From Planctomycetaceae bacterium (GTDB lineage Bacteria; Planctomycetota; Planctomycetia; Planctomycetales; Planctomycetaceae), in NCBI GenBank assembly GCA_002724315.1, contig PBOJ01000151.1, forward strand, positions 1-51,311: a stretch of DNA of 51,311 nt, written 5' to 3'. Position numbers and translations under genes: made by a program. Of this stretch, positions 9,293 to 17,510 are shown one piece after another. Positions within the stretch are counted from its first letter, which is position 1; each line of letters opens with the position of its first letter. The notes below the pieces were generated by a model that was not told the DNA's origin, ran no database searches, and saw nothing but the letters and a program-made list of their open reading frames with translations.

Positions 9293-9320
9293 TTCACATC
9301 ACAAGCCTGATATTTACAAT
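9293..9320 (+). promoter_or_regulatory. Sigma70-type promoter for the hsp20 pair
   Basis: TTCACA (9293-9298) and TACAAT (9315-9320) are 16 bases apart, each one mismatch from consensus. The predicted start near 9327 gives a leader of about 160 bases before the first hsp20 ATG, long enough to hold an RNA regulatory element. Confidence 0.45.
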
Positions 9321-9464
9321 GACTTATGACGATCCTCCATCGACCGACCGATGGTCAGCCTGCTTCGGTACACGCTTTGCAGTTTCCAGGATGGTCAGCG
9401 GCACACCGTAATACGGAAAATTCAGGGTAAACAGACCAAGTCACATCGTTCCCAGAAATCACCA

Positions 9465-9483
9465 GGGTTTTGCCAGGACACCC
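9465..9483 (+). promoter_or_regulatory. Possible fourU-type RNA thermometer over the hsp20 ribosome-binding site
   Basis: In the leader, GGGTTTT (9465-9471) can pair with GACACCC (9477-9483) with one internal mismatch, or its TTTT (9468-9471) can pair directly with AGGA (9475-9478). AGGA is the Shine-Dalgarno sequence, 8 bases before the ATG at 9487. A run of four U opposite AGGA is the hallmark of fourU thermometers, which are common before small heat-shock genes. The stem is short, so this is a candidate only. Confidence 0.4.
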
Positions 9484-9486
9484 ACG

Positions 9487-9927
9487 ATGGCCGTCTTCCG
9501 ATTGGGACAGAGTTGGGATCCACTCCGCGATCTCGAACGTGAAGTGGACCGTCTTCTGCAGGGCGTCAATCTGACATTCCACGGTGTACGGACCGGACGA
9601 CAGTATCCAGCGGTGAATCTCCACGAGTCGGCCAACGAATACATCCTGACTTCCGAGTTGCCGTCGACAGCACCAGAGGATCTGGACCTGACAATTGCCA
9701 ACGGCGTCCTGACGATGTCCGGACATCGACATGACGAGGGTGAGATTCCCGAGGATCGTTTTCGTCGTCAAGAACGCCCCCGCGGCCCCTGGAAACGTTC
9801 TCTGCCGCTTCCCGAACGCATCCAGGAAGACGAACTCTCGGCCGACTTTCACAACGGGGTCCTGGTTGTCCGGCTGCCCAAGGCCCCGCAGGAAGAGCCA
9901 AGGCAGATCCCTATCACCAGTGATTGA
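9487..9927 (+). CDS. Small heat-shock protein, Hsp20/alpha-crystallin family (first copy)
   Basis: The 146-residue chaperone holds unfolding proteins in a refoldable state without using ATP. A short N-terminal arm (WDPLRDLEREVDRLLQGV) is followed by the alpha-crystallin domain (about residues 37-135) with PAVNLHESANEYILTSELP, the loop GVLTMSGHRH, and the signature FHNGVLVVRLPKAP near the end; a C-terminal IPI motif (RQIPITSD) would bind neighbouring subunits in the oligomer. The second Hsp20 gene begins 30 bases after its stop, so both are probably on one heat-inducible transcript. Confidence 0.92.
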   Translation: MAVFRLGQSWDPLRDLEREVDRLLQGVNLTFHGVRTGRQYPAVNLHESANEYILTSELPSTAPEDLDLTIANGVLTMSGHRHDEGEIPEDRFRRQERPRGPWKRSLPLPERIQEDELSADFHNGVLVVRLPKAPQEEPRQIPITSD

Positions 9928-9957
9928 TTGTCACCACTGATCACACCGGCGGACTTG

Positions 9958-10377
9958 ATGATGTCCACAGACCACCCGATCAAACCATCGCAAGACCTGG
10001 TGACGGCCAACCGGATCGAGGACTCGACATCGGCCGCGACTGACCGATTTGTCTTCACCCCACCGATTGACATCTTTGAAACAGCCGATGGGTTGGTGCT
10101 GCGAGCCGATCTCCCAGGCGTGTCGCTCGATTCGCTTGAGTTGCAGATCCAGGACAATCGCCTGACGCTGTTCGGTCGCGTCGAGACCTTGCTGCCCGAG
10201 GATGCTGTCGCGGTGCATCGCGAATTCGAAGTCGGCGACTTCCTGCGTTCGTTCATTCTCAGCGACGAAGTCGACTACGACCGGATCACCGCCCGTCTCT
10301 CGCACGGAGTGCTCGAGGTCGAATTGCCGCGAGCTGCCCAGGCCGAGCCTCGCCGGATCCAGGTCAACGCCGAATAG
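9958..10377 (+). CDS. Small heat-shock protein, Hsp20/alpha-crystallin family (second copy)
   Basis: The 139-residue protein has an N-terminal arm different from that of the first copy, then the alpha-crystallin domain: [35 protein letters not shown], then [32 protein letters not shown], and a C-terminal RRIQV motif of the I-x-I/V type. Two adjacent ATG codons (9958 and 9961) follow a GGCGGA ribosome-binding site; a TTG at 9928 directly after the first gene's stop is also in frame but less likely. The pair may form mixed or alternative oligomers (inference). Confidence 0.88.
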   Translation: MMSTDHPIKPSQDLVTANRIEDSTSAATDRFVFTPPIDIFETADGLVLRADLPGVSLDSLELQIQDNRLTLFGRVETLLPEDAVAVHREFEVGDFLRSFILSDEVDYDRITARLSHGVLEVELPRAAQAEPRRIQVNAE

Positions 10378-10380
10378 CCG

Positions 10381-10689
10381 TCAATCGATGGGACCAGGCG
10401 GCGGAATCGCGCCGGACGGAGGTGTGCCCCCCCCGTCGCTGATGTACTCCCCGCGACGCCTGGCGTAATCTTCCGGCGTCAACTCCTCACTGGCCGCCCC
10501 CTCGACCCCCTCGCCCATCCCCTCGGCAAAGAACTTCTTCAGGAACGGAACGCACCAGCCGCATCCCGTTCCGGCCCCACCACACTCGCTGATCTGGCTC
10601 GCCCGCCGCGGACTCGTGATGCGGATGAAGTTGACGATCTTCCGCTTGGGGACATGGAAGCAGTAACAAATCGTGTCATCAAGATCCAC
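10381..10689 (-). CDS. BFD-like [2Fe-2S]-binding protein
   Basis: The 102-residue protein has the bacterioferritin-associated ferredoxin-like pattern: C8 and C10 in ICYCFHV, then C36 in SECGGAGTGCGWCVPF with C43 and C46. BFD domains carry a [2Fe-2S] cluster and take part in iron release or cluster transfer. After residue 60 comes an acidic segment and a Gly/Pro-rich tail (GGGTPPSGAIPPPGPID) that is not part of the BFD fold. The start overlaps the end of the upstream STN-domain gene by 11 bases, suggesting coupled expression. The stop lies 3 bases from the end of the convergent hsp20 gene. Confidence 0.85.
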   Translation of the reverse strand: MDLDDTICYCFHVPKRKIVNFIRITSPRRASQISECGGAGTGCGWCVPFLKKFFAEGMGEGVEGAASEELTPEDYARRRGEYISDGGGTPPSGAIPPPGPID

Positions 10690-11392
10690 GGCGTTCGGCT
10701 CCCTTCACCGGGGGTTCGATCTCAACAAAACCGTCATGCACCCGGCGGCTCAATCCGATCATCTCCAGAACCGCATCCAGAATCCCACCGACGGTGGTCC
10801 TTTCGAGCTCCAGCCGAACCGTTTTCGCCAACCGAGGATCACCGGGCAGGCCATCGGCCAATCGCAGCTCGACACCTGACAACTGGGCCACCTCGTCGAG
10901 AACCAGAGAAACCGCGACCGGATCCTTTTGGACATACCGGAGGATCGGCAGATTCAGTGCTCGAGCTATCTCACGAGCTGGACGTGGTGGTGCGACAACA
11001 GCCTTTGGTTCAACAGCCTTTGGTTCAACAGCCTTTGGTTCAACAGCCTTTGGTTCAACAGCCTTTGGTTCAACAGGTTTTGGTTCAACAGGTTTTGGTT
11101 CAACAGGTTTTGATTCAGCCGTCCTGATGCTGTCCTCCGATTCCTGTGAGGTCACAGAATCGGTGGACGCCCCCCCTTTGCGAGGATCACTCACCTCCGG
11201 AGACTCCTCATCAGGAGCAGAAGCCGGCAACCCTTCCGAGACCTCATCAACCTTCTGCATTGCCGGGTGCTCGACGACTTGACCGGGCACGGTCGTCTCA
11301 TCCGAAAACACCAGGATCAGCAGCAGGCCGCCGAACCCCAGTGACACGGCCCAGGCAACCACCAGCGGTGAGATGGATTCGAGGCGGGACAT
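10679..11392 (-). CDS. Single-pass membrane protein with VEPK(A/P) repeat spacer and STN/N0-like domain
   Basis: The 237-residue protein has a TonB-like build. A transmembrane helix lies near the N-terminus (about residues 8-29, SPLVVAWAVSLGFGGLLLIL). It is followed by an acidic linker and then eight five-residue VEPK(P/A) units (about 93-133), which should form a stiff periplasmic rod. The C-terminal domain (about 150-231) reads like an STN/secretin N0 fold, with SLVLDEVAQLSGVELRLADG then TVRLELERTTVGGILDAVLEMIGL. There is no secretin barrel. It is 11 bases downstream of the zinc-ribbon membrane protein and overlaps the BFD gene, so the three appear to form an operon. The function is unknown; the STN assignment is by eye. 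Confidence 0.75.
   Translation of the reverse strand: MSRLESISPLVVAWAVSLGFGGLLLILVFSDETTVPGQVVEHPAMQKVDEVSEGLPASAPDEESPEVSDPRKGGASTDSVTSQESEDSIRTAESKPVEPKPVEPKPVEPKAVEPKAVEPKAVEPKAVEPKAVVAPPRPAREIARALNLPILRYVQKDPVAVSLVLDEVAQLSGVELRLADGLPGDPRLAKTVRLELERTTVGGILDAVLEMIGLSRRVHDGFVEIEPPVKGAERRGS
10996..11115 (-). repeat. Eight-copy 15-base tandem repeat encoding VEPK(A/P)
   Basis: The plus strand reads eight in-frame copies of a 15-base unit: five of caacagcctttggtt (10996-11070) and three of a variant with ggtttt in place of gccttt (11071-11115, the last with one further change). The units are otherwise identical at base level, which suggests recent expansion by slippage or recombination. Copy-number change would lengthen or shorten the protein rod without breaking the frame. 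Confidence 0.97.
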
Positions 11393-11403
11393 ACGGCAAC
11401 AAC

Positions 11404-13383
11404 CTAGTCAACCACCGGAAACGGTTTGAGCCCCATCTTCTCGGCAACCGGTTGTGTCATCAGGGTGATCTGTTTCTTGCCCTCGTCGACGACGATCACC
11501 ATTCCTTTGTACTTCTTCATGATCTCATGAAGGATCGCTTTGGCAGAGCCCGCCCTGGCCATCGTTTGTGGCATGTTCTTGGTGTATCCAGAGAGTTTCA
11601 GGGCATCACCGTCAATTTCGAATGGCACCTGGATTTCCTCAGCAACAAAATTCACCGCCTCCTGGAGTGGAGTTCGCCGGAAATCAACCTCGATCTTCAT
11701 CGCCAGTCGTCCGGCCACAGTCGCAGGCAACGTCTTGGCCGAGGCCACCCGTTGGGGCACGGCCGCACTGAAGTCGGTGCGAGTCGACTCGTCCCAGGTA
11801 AGCAGGGCCGCCACGGCGATATTCGGAGCAGCTCGCTCGGGCAAGCGGGTCCGCAATTGAACATGGCGGTCTCCGACATTTGTGTCGGTCTGAAACACGT
11901 ATGCCGACATCAATGCGGGAAACCGACTGATCAACCGGTAGGCCCCAACCGTTTTGGGTCGCATCTTCTCGACCGCATGCATCATCTCGACTGGCAAGCT
12001 GCCGAGCCGTTTCTGGACACTGCGTTCCAGACGACCGGGAGTCACGATGCTGTTGTGCGAGTGATGATTGCGAAGCAGAATCTCGGACTCGAATTCGTCG
12101 CTTTTCCGATCGATGTCAAGACTCCAGGCCACCGTCTCGATTTCCTCGTCATCGAACCAGTCGAGCATCAGATTGAACACTGGAGCAATCGTCTCGGAAA
12201 CGAGCACTTCCTGGAAATTCCTCGCGTCCCGCGGCTCGAACACAACCGTCAGCAGATTGTCCCGGCTGGTCAACGGGAGGATCTGCTCTATGCCCGTTGT
12301 GGTCACCGCAGGCTGACGAACCGCAGCAGCCATTTCTTCAGCTCGATCCAACGGACCAATGGCCACCGTCTTGGCGTCACTGCCGCGGAGATAGCAGTGC
12401 GTTTCCCCCAGGTACACCGGATACGCGAAGTCGTCACTCCGGGGGCCAGGGAACCTCTCGAGCAAAACCGAGGGTTTTTGAGCTTCCTTGAGCCGCAGAA
12501 CGACTGCCACCTCGGGAGGATCCCCACGTTGCCCCAACATCAGGCAGATCATCGCTTCATCGATGTCCTCGGGAGGAAACCGACAGAGCGTCTTGATCTG
12601 CTCTTCGGCCCATATACCTAGTGGCCCGAGACACAATCGCAGTTCCTCGCCAGCAGACTCCTGAGCCCACAACGCATTCGGCCGCACGTTGATCAGAATA
12701 CTCACACCAGCCGGCACCATATCGAGACGGACAGGGCGAGTTGTTTGCCCACGATGGGCAACCGGCAGCGTCTGAGTCTCCGGATCTGCGGCGGCTGGAC
12801 CGGAAGTTGTTTCGGCACTGTCGACAGTTACGCCATCAACGGCGGTTTTGGGCACGGCCTGCGGGGCATCCGCCCCAGACCGGAACCATGTGACACCTAC
12901 TCCGATGACAGCCAGCACGACGATTGAGCTGCCGACGATCACCGCCAGTGACGGGCCATTCCGGGACCGCTTTTTCTGCTGTCGCGACGCCCTTGAGGGC
13001 CGGCGACGACGCTTCGATTTCCGGGACGGCGTCGTGGCGGCCGGGTCCTCAAATACCGGGAACCCTCCGCCCCCCATCTCGAGGGAATCGGCTCCCGATG
13101 GAATCGTTCGGGCTTCTCCAGCGACCCGGGACGGTTGGTCGACTTCCTGCCTGCCACCGGGAGCACCAGAGTCCGATTCATCGGCGACCCAACGTGCTGA
13201 CGTGCCCTGCCGCGGTGTCTCCTCCGCTGGTGACTCAGCCAGTTCCAGCTCGACTTCCTCGGGTTCCGCGAGAACAAATGTGTGTCGACAACTTGGACAA
13301 CGGCCCTTTTTGCCCAGCAACGAACGATCCGGCAACTTCAGGATGCTGCCACATTCGGGACAGGGAATCTGCATCGAAGCCAT
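11404..13383 (-). CDS. Zinc-ribbon, single-pass membrane protein with C-terminal STN/N0-like domain
   Basis: The 659-residue protein starts with a zinc ribbon of the MJ0042/zf-TFIIB type (C8, C11, C29, C32). An acidic, low-complexity segment follows, then a strongly basic stretch (about 121-141, RKSKRRRRPS and following) and a transmembrane helix (about 144-167), giving a cytoplasmic N-terminus. The large exported part (about 170-550) is not recognised; it resembles the exported parts of other planctomycete hypothetical proteins. The last 100 residues resemble an STN/N0 domain: MKIEVDFRRTPLQEAVNFVA, later AKAILHEIMKKYKGMVIVVD. The next gene also ends in such a domain, so the two may work together. 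Start alternatives are 13383 and 13374. Confidence 0.75.
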   Translation of the reverse strand: MASMQIPCPECGSILKLPDRSLLGKKGRCPSCRHTFVLAEPEEVELELAESPAEETPRQGTSARWVADESDSGAPGGRQEVDQPSRVAGEARTIPSGADSLEMGGGGFPVFEDPAATTPSRKSKRRRRPSRASRQQKKRSRNGPSLAVIVGSSIVVLAVIGVGVTWFRSGADAPQAVPKTAVDGVTVDSAETTSGPAAADPETQTLPVAHRGQTTRPVRLDMVPAGVSILINVRPNALWAQESAGEELRLCLGPLGIWAEEQIKTLCRFPPEDIDEAMICLMLGQRGDPPEVAVVLRLKEAQKPSVLLERFPGPRSDDFAYPVYLGETHCYLRGSDAKTVAIGPLDRAEEMAAAVRQPAVTTTGIEQILPLTSRDNLLTVVFEPRDARNFQEVLVSETIAPVFNLMLDWFDDEEIETVAWSLDIDRKSDEFESEILLRNHHSHNSIVTPGRLERSVQKRLGSLPVEMMHAVEKMRPKTVGAYRLISRFPALMSAYVFQTDTNVGDRHVQLRTRLPERAAPNIAVAALLTWDESTRTDFSAAVPQRVASAKTLPATVAGRLAMKIEVDFRRTPLQEAVNFVAEEIQVPFEIDGDALKLSGYTKNMPQTMARAGSAKAILHEIMKKYKGMVIVVDEGKKQITLMTQPVAEKMGLKPFPVVD

Positions 13384-13502
13384 GAATCACCCGGATCGTT
13401 GAGCACAAGCGGTCGGGACACTCCCGGGAGTTCCCAGGTTCATCCTACGAGCCGTCGGCCTCAACTGCCAAGTCCGGATCGGCCAGACTCTGCCGCCGGG
13501 CA

Positions 13503-14279
13503 TCATTCACTGAGCTGATCAAAGTCGATCCCGTTCTCGCGAACCGATTTTGGGTCCACTTCCGAGAAAGGATGCAGTCGATCGAGCAAGTCATCCTGTG
13601 GAACAGCCCGTATCAACAATCGGGCCATCTCGAGATCGTCCTGGGTGGTGATCTTGATGTTCATCGGGGACCCTTGCACCAGCCGAACAGGATGCCCGAG
13701 ATTTTCCACAAGTTGAGCTTCGTCGGTCGCCACCAGGCTGCCACGAGCGGCGAAAGCTTCGATCAGCAAGTCACGACGGACGACCTGTGGTGTCTGGGCC
13801 GCCCAGAGACGATCGCGGGAGACGGTGGTCTCGATCGTCCCGTCGCTCCCCTCGCGTTTCAACGTGCTGCTGATCGGGACGGCGGGAATCGCCGCACCGT
13901 GCTCGACCGCCGCCGAAAACACGTCATCAATCCACTTGTCGGCGATCAGCGGGCGAGCGGCATCGTGTACGGCCACATAATCAATCTCTTCTCGAATCTC
14001 CTTCAGCGCATTGCTCACCGAATCCATCCGAGTCTCTCCCCCGACCACCACATCGACATCCAGGAACGGCAGATTCGCCTTGAAACGGTCACGAAAGTCT
14101 TCGAGATCCGCTTCGGCCACGACCACAAGCGCCTGGGCCACATCGTCCCGAGTCACAAAGGCCTCCAGGGAACGGATCCAGACGGCCCGGCCTTTCAGGT
14201 CCACGAAGGGTTTCTTTCGCCGAGTGCCAAATCGACTGCTTTGGCCGGCCGCCGGCAGGATCACCGCAAAACTGGTCAC
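13503..14279 (-). CDS. ispD: 2-C-methyl-D-erythritol 4-phosphate cytidylyltransferase
   Basis: This enzyme couples CTP to methylerythritol phosphate in the non-mevalonate isoprenoid pathway. The 258-residue protein shows the nucleotidyltransferase start FAVILPAAGQSSRFG with the basic RRKKPF, the VVVGGETRMDSVSNAL loop, YVAVHDAARPLI, and PMNIKITTQDDLEMA near the end. The start is GTG at 14279, with a strong GGAGGTG ribosome-binding site about 5 bases upstream. Longer in-frame starts would run into the end of the preceding gene. About 20 extra residues (LLDRLHPFSEVDPKSV and following) extend the C-terminus beyond the usual length. Confidence 0.93.
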   Translation of the reverse strand: MTSFAVILPAAGQSSRFGTRRKKPFVDLKGRAVWIRSLEAFVTRDDVAQALVVVAEADLEDFRDRFKANLPFLDVDVVVGGETRMDSVSNALKEIREEIDYVAVHDAARPLIADKWIDDVFSAAVEHGAAIPAVPISSTLKREGSDGTIETTVSRDRLWAAQTPQVVRRDLLIEAFAARGSLVATDEAQLVENLGHPVRLVQGSPMNIKITTQDDLEMARLLIRAVPQDDLLDRLHPFSEVDPKSVRENGIDFDQLSE

Positions 14280-14328
14280 GCCGCACCTCCCCACCCACAC
14301 CGACGGATTCCCAAACCCCATCAGAGGG

Positions 14329-17300
14329 CTAGTTTGCCAGAACCGGGCCAGAACGGCGAGTGCCCAGAAGACGAGAACGTCGGTCTCGCAGCGGCGCGAC
14401 CAGTCCACGCTCAATCACCTCTTGACGCTGTGCCCAGTGGTGTCCGAGAGTCGGTTCGAGCGTGATCAGTTCAGCCATCCGCTCAAGCATCTCGCCGACC
14501 AGTTCGATCGTCTCGGATTCGTCGCCACCTGTCCGTGAGTTTCCCACCGGACGCCGGGACCACCGTTGTTTGAGCACCTCCAGCAGCGAGTTGAGGTGAT
14601 CCCAATGGGTCGTGGCCTCGATCTCTTGCGACGGAACATTCAGCAGATTCCGGATCGCTTCGTGGACATCGTCAATCCGATGATTGGAGATCACTCCGAA
14701 ATAGATCGCATGCAACCGATGCTGCAGTTCCTCTCGCCGATTCGCCATCGGAGATTTCGCCAACAACACGGCCACCTCACGGTGAACGAATTCGCTCAGG
14801 AGAGGATCGAACGGAACGGCAAACGCACCAACCGAACCGATTTGTTGCGACGACGGTTCGGACAGTCTCTCAACGGATGAGAGTGTTTTCAGGAACTGCA
14901 AACGCCGCCGATCCACAGGATGCCGCAACCGTCGCATCCCACCCTGTCGCGGATCCGATTCAAAGACGAATCGAGGCCGCTCGGTGATCTGCTTGTCGAC
15001 CGCTCGACGATAAGTCCGGAATCCCTCTGCCCCCTGGCCCATCAATTGCCGACCCCGGCGAACATCGGCCAGGCGTTCCCGCACCTCAGCCACCATTTCC
15101 TCTTCGACCTCGATTCGATTCAGCAACGGCTGTGGAACCTCGGGATGTTCTCCAGCACTCTTGTCCAGGTAGGTGCCACCAGCCAGTGCTGCCCAGGGCA
15201 ACCGGGCCGCCAGCCAACCGTTGCCGAGGTGATTGGAGAGACCGGATTGGCCATTCCGCGGCGTATCGCTCGTCGGCAACTGAAGCAGGTTGGCCCAGTC
15301 CCAGCCGATCTCAGCCAGGGCAGCACGAACGTGGGGCCCCTGTAGACGAGCCACCACCCCCGGACGATTCAACAACCGCGGCGCGTTGGTCGCCACGACC
15401 AGGAAACGTCCCGGTCCGACCTGGATCCGTAGGGTCGTCGCAAAAACATCGCGCATAGCCGCGTGCGGCACCTCCACTGCGGCAATCCCGACATCACCGA
15501 CAGAAAAAGCCTGGCAGAACACACCGTCACCAGACAATTGCCTTGCTGCGTTGCGATAGAACTCCAGCGTCCGAGTTGACTCCGCACGCCAGGCCACTGG
15601 CCGACCAGATGTTGCGATCACGACATCGTACTGGGCCGAATCGGCCGCCACGGCCAATGCCGGTGCCACGTAATGCCAACCCAGCCGCGGATCGTCAAAC
15701 TCGATGTGGTCAGCGATCAGTTGCTGCCGCCCCGCGTCGGGCTCAACGCAGTCGATCCGTGTCACCGGAAATCCCAATCCGGTCCGCAATCCGTCCCCCC
15801 CTCCGATTCCCAGCAACAGCACACGTTCCGGTCGTTCGTGCACGACCAGTGGTATCAGCGATTCGAGCACACCGGCAACGCTGCGAGGGCTGATCATCGC
15901 GTCCCGACTCCAAGCCGTCGCGGGAATGCCATCCACTCGCAACAGCCGCAGCGCTCCTCGCTGTGACCAGGTCGTCAAAGTCGCATCGCACGTTTCTCGA
16001 CGTGCGATCATCCGGGCTTCGTCGAGTGCCCCATGCAACCGTCGAGGCCATTTCTGTTCAGCCGCCGCCACGACCCTCGCCGAGTAGAGCAACCGTGCCG
16101 ATTGACCGGGATCGTACCGCCCCACCTGAGTGGTCAACACAATCAGTCCTGCCAGCCCCCATGTCAGTGGTCTCCGCGAAACGACCATTCGCACAGAAAT
16201 TCGCCCCGACACGATCGCCAAACACCACGTTCCGGCAACCAGAACCACGACAGGCCCCAGGCCGGGAATCACCAGCCAGCGAACGAGGAACAGGCCCGCC
16301 AGGACCGGCAGTGGGGCAACCGCTGCGATAGGGGCCCAACCTGAACCGACCGACGACTCACCGCGGTCCGACAACGACACGGCCATCAGCACGCCCAACG
16401 GCGGCACCGCCAACAGCACCAATGCTGACCAACCGGCCAACAGCACCAGGGGACTGCCTCCGGCGACCTTCAGGTACAGCAACCACTCGACCAACACGGG
16501 AAACGTCACGGGAACAAGCAGCAAGCACACAGCCGAGCCGACAGACCAGTTGCTCGATCGGCGGCACCCGATCGCCCCACCGACGCACAACGCTGCCGCA
16601 AACAGCAACAGGTACCATTCGGCCGCGGGGACCAGTTGGGCCAACATGCGGTCCAGCGATGCCATCACGACACCAACTGCCGCCAGGCTGATCAGGCCAG
16701 ATCGATCAAGACGACCGGACCCGGCAGAAGACCTGTCGTTGTCAAAGTCCGCTCGTCTTCCCCTCGCCAACTCAACCAGGAACAACAGTCCGGCCAAGAT
16801 GGCCGCCACCAGAATCGTCGCGTCGACACCGATCCCTCCAAACATCAGGTGGGCCACCGTCACCGCACCGATCGCGGCTCCGACCAGAAAACCTCCCAAC
16901 TCTCCACCGTCCCGCCTGGCGGCCAGGCAGCCCAGCCGTACCGACAGGGCCACCGGCAACGACAGCGTCAACGTGGCAACCAGCATGGAAACCGGCAGGC
17001 CATCGACTGTCACAAGTTGTTCGAAAGAGATCCGGGACAGCCCATGAGTGACCCCGGACAGCATCCCTCCCAGCACCGCCGACCATATTGCCAGCCCCAG
17101 CAGCAACACGCCTCGTCGTCCGCGCCAGGCCAGGCCCAGGCACGCGCCGATGGCCAAGCCCCATCCGACGGCAAAGTCAGTGGCCAACGACCCGCCGAGA
17201 AACGCGGCCACCTGATGCCACATTGACGCCAGGAACAACGCGACCACCAGTCCGTCGGAAATACCGGATACGGGGAGTTTCGACAGGCCGGCCGGAAAAG

Positions 17301-17355
17301 CCAACCACGACCGACCTGACGGCCGGGAAACGGGAGAAAGCGGTCGCATGGACAT
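14329..17355 (-). CDS. Large membrane protein with spermidine-synthase-like (SpeE/methyltransferase fold) domain
   Basis: About the first 430 of 1,008 residues form a dozen or so hydrophobic segments. A Rossmann-like domain resembling polyamine aminopropyltransferases follows, with RVLLLGIGGGDGLR and RIDCVEPDAG. The region expected to hold the catalytic Asp (DSSDP in true spermidine synthases) reads YDVVIATSGRP, so aminopropyl transfer is doubtful. The last 300 residues are soluble, partly helical (RIEVEEEMVAEVRERLADVRRGR) and unrecognised. Membrane-embedded SpeE-like proteins are common in planctomycetes and deltaproteobacteria, and their substrates are mostly unknown. The start is uncertain: GTG 17364, ATG 17355 or ATG 17349; no clear ribosome-binding site precedes any of them. 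Confidence 0.75.
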   Translation of the reverse strand: MSMRPLSPVSRPSGRSWLAFPAGLSKLPVSGISDGLVVALFLASMWHQVAAFLGGSLATDFAVGWGLAIGACLGLAWRGRRGVLLLGLAIWSAVLGGMLSGVTHGLSRISFEQLVTVDGLPVSMLVATLTLSLPVALSVRLGCLAARRDGGELGGFLVGAAIGAVTVAHLMFGGIGVDATILVAAILAGLLFLVELARGRRADFDNDRSSAGSGRLDRSGLISLAAVGVVMASLDRMLAQLVPAAEWYLLLFAAALCVGGAIGCRRSSNWSVGSAVCLLLVPVTFPVLVEWLLYLKVAGGSPLVLLAGWSALVLLAVPPLGVLMAVSLSDRGESSVGSGWAPIAAVAPLPVLAGLFLVRWLVIPGLGPVVVLVAGTWCLAIVSGRISVRMVVSRRPLTWGLAGLIVLTTQVGRYDPGQSARLLYSARVVAAAEQKWPRRLHGALDEARMIARRETCDATLTTWSQRGALRLLRVDGIPATAWSRDAMISPRSVAGVLESLIPLVVHERPERVLLLGIGGGDGLRTGLGFPVTRIDCVEPDAGRQQLIADHIEFDDPRLGWHYVAPALAVAADSAQYDVVIATSGRPVAWRAESTRTLEFYRNAARQLSGDGVFCQAFSVGDVGIAAVEVPHAAMRDVFATTLRIQVGPGRFLVVATNAPRLLNRPGVVARLQGPHVRAALAEIGWDWANLLQLPTSDTPRNGQSGLSNHLGNGWLAARLPWAALAGGTYLDKSAGEHPEVPQPLLNRIEVEEEMVAEVRERLADVRRGRQLMGQGAEGFRTYRRAVDKQITERPRFVFESDPRQGGMRRLRHPVDRRRLQFLKTLSSVERLSEPSSQQIGSVGAFAVPFDPLLSEFVHREVAVLLAKSPMANRREELQHRLHAIYFGVISNHRIDDVHEAIRNLLNVPSQEIEATTHWDHLNSLLEVLKQRWSRRPVGNSRTGGDESETIELVGEMLERMAELITLEPTLGHHWAQRQEVIERGLVAPLRDRRSRLLGTRRSGPVLAN

Positions 17356-17510
17356 CCGTGCCACTGGTGTCGATCGCGCGATTCGTCGTAACCGGGAGAA
17401 CTCTTGTATCCCATGGTCGGAATCAGCCGCAAGACCAGTTGCACGGCCCTCTGCCGCACCACAGAGTTACTCCAGACCCCTGATCCCCGGCCACCACGAG
17501 CCCTTTGCCG

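Larger units (their letters stand above)
9100..9486. other. Divergent intergenic region between coaD and the small heat-shock genes
   Basis: This 387-base stretch has no convincing coding sequence on either strand. It holds a sigma70-like promoter at 9293-9320 directed at the hsp20 genes and a hairpin over their ribosome-binding site at 9465-9483. Bases from about 9300 onward are visibly more AT-rich than the surroundings. I found no clear CIRCE inverted repeat. Confidence 0.6.

Noticed and set aside
10996..11115. The 15-base tandem repeat as a CRISPR-like or regulatory array
   Set aside because: There are no spacers; the units are contiguous and in frame within a coding gene, encoding VEPK(A/P).
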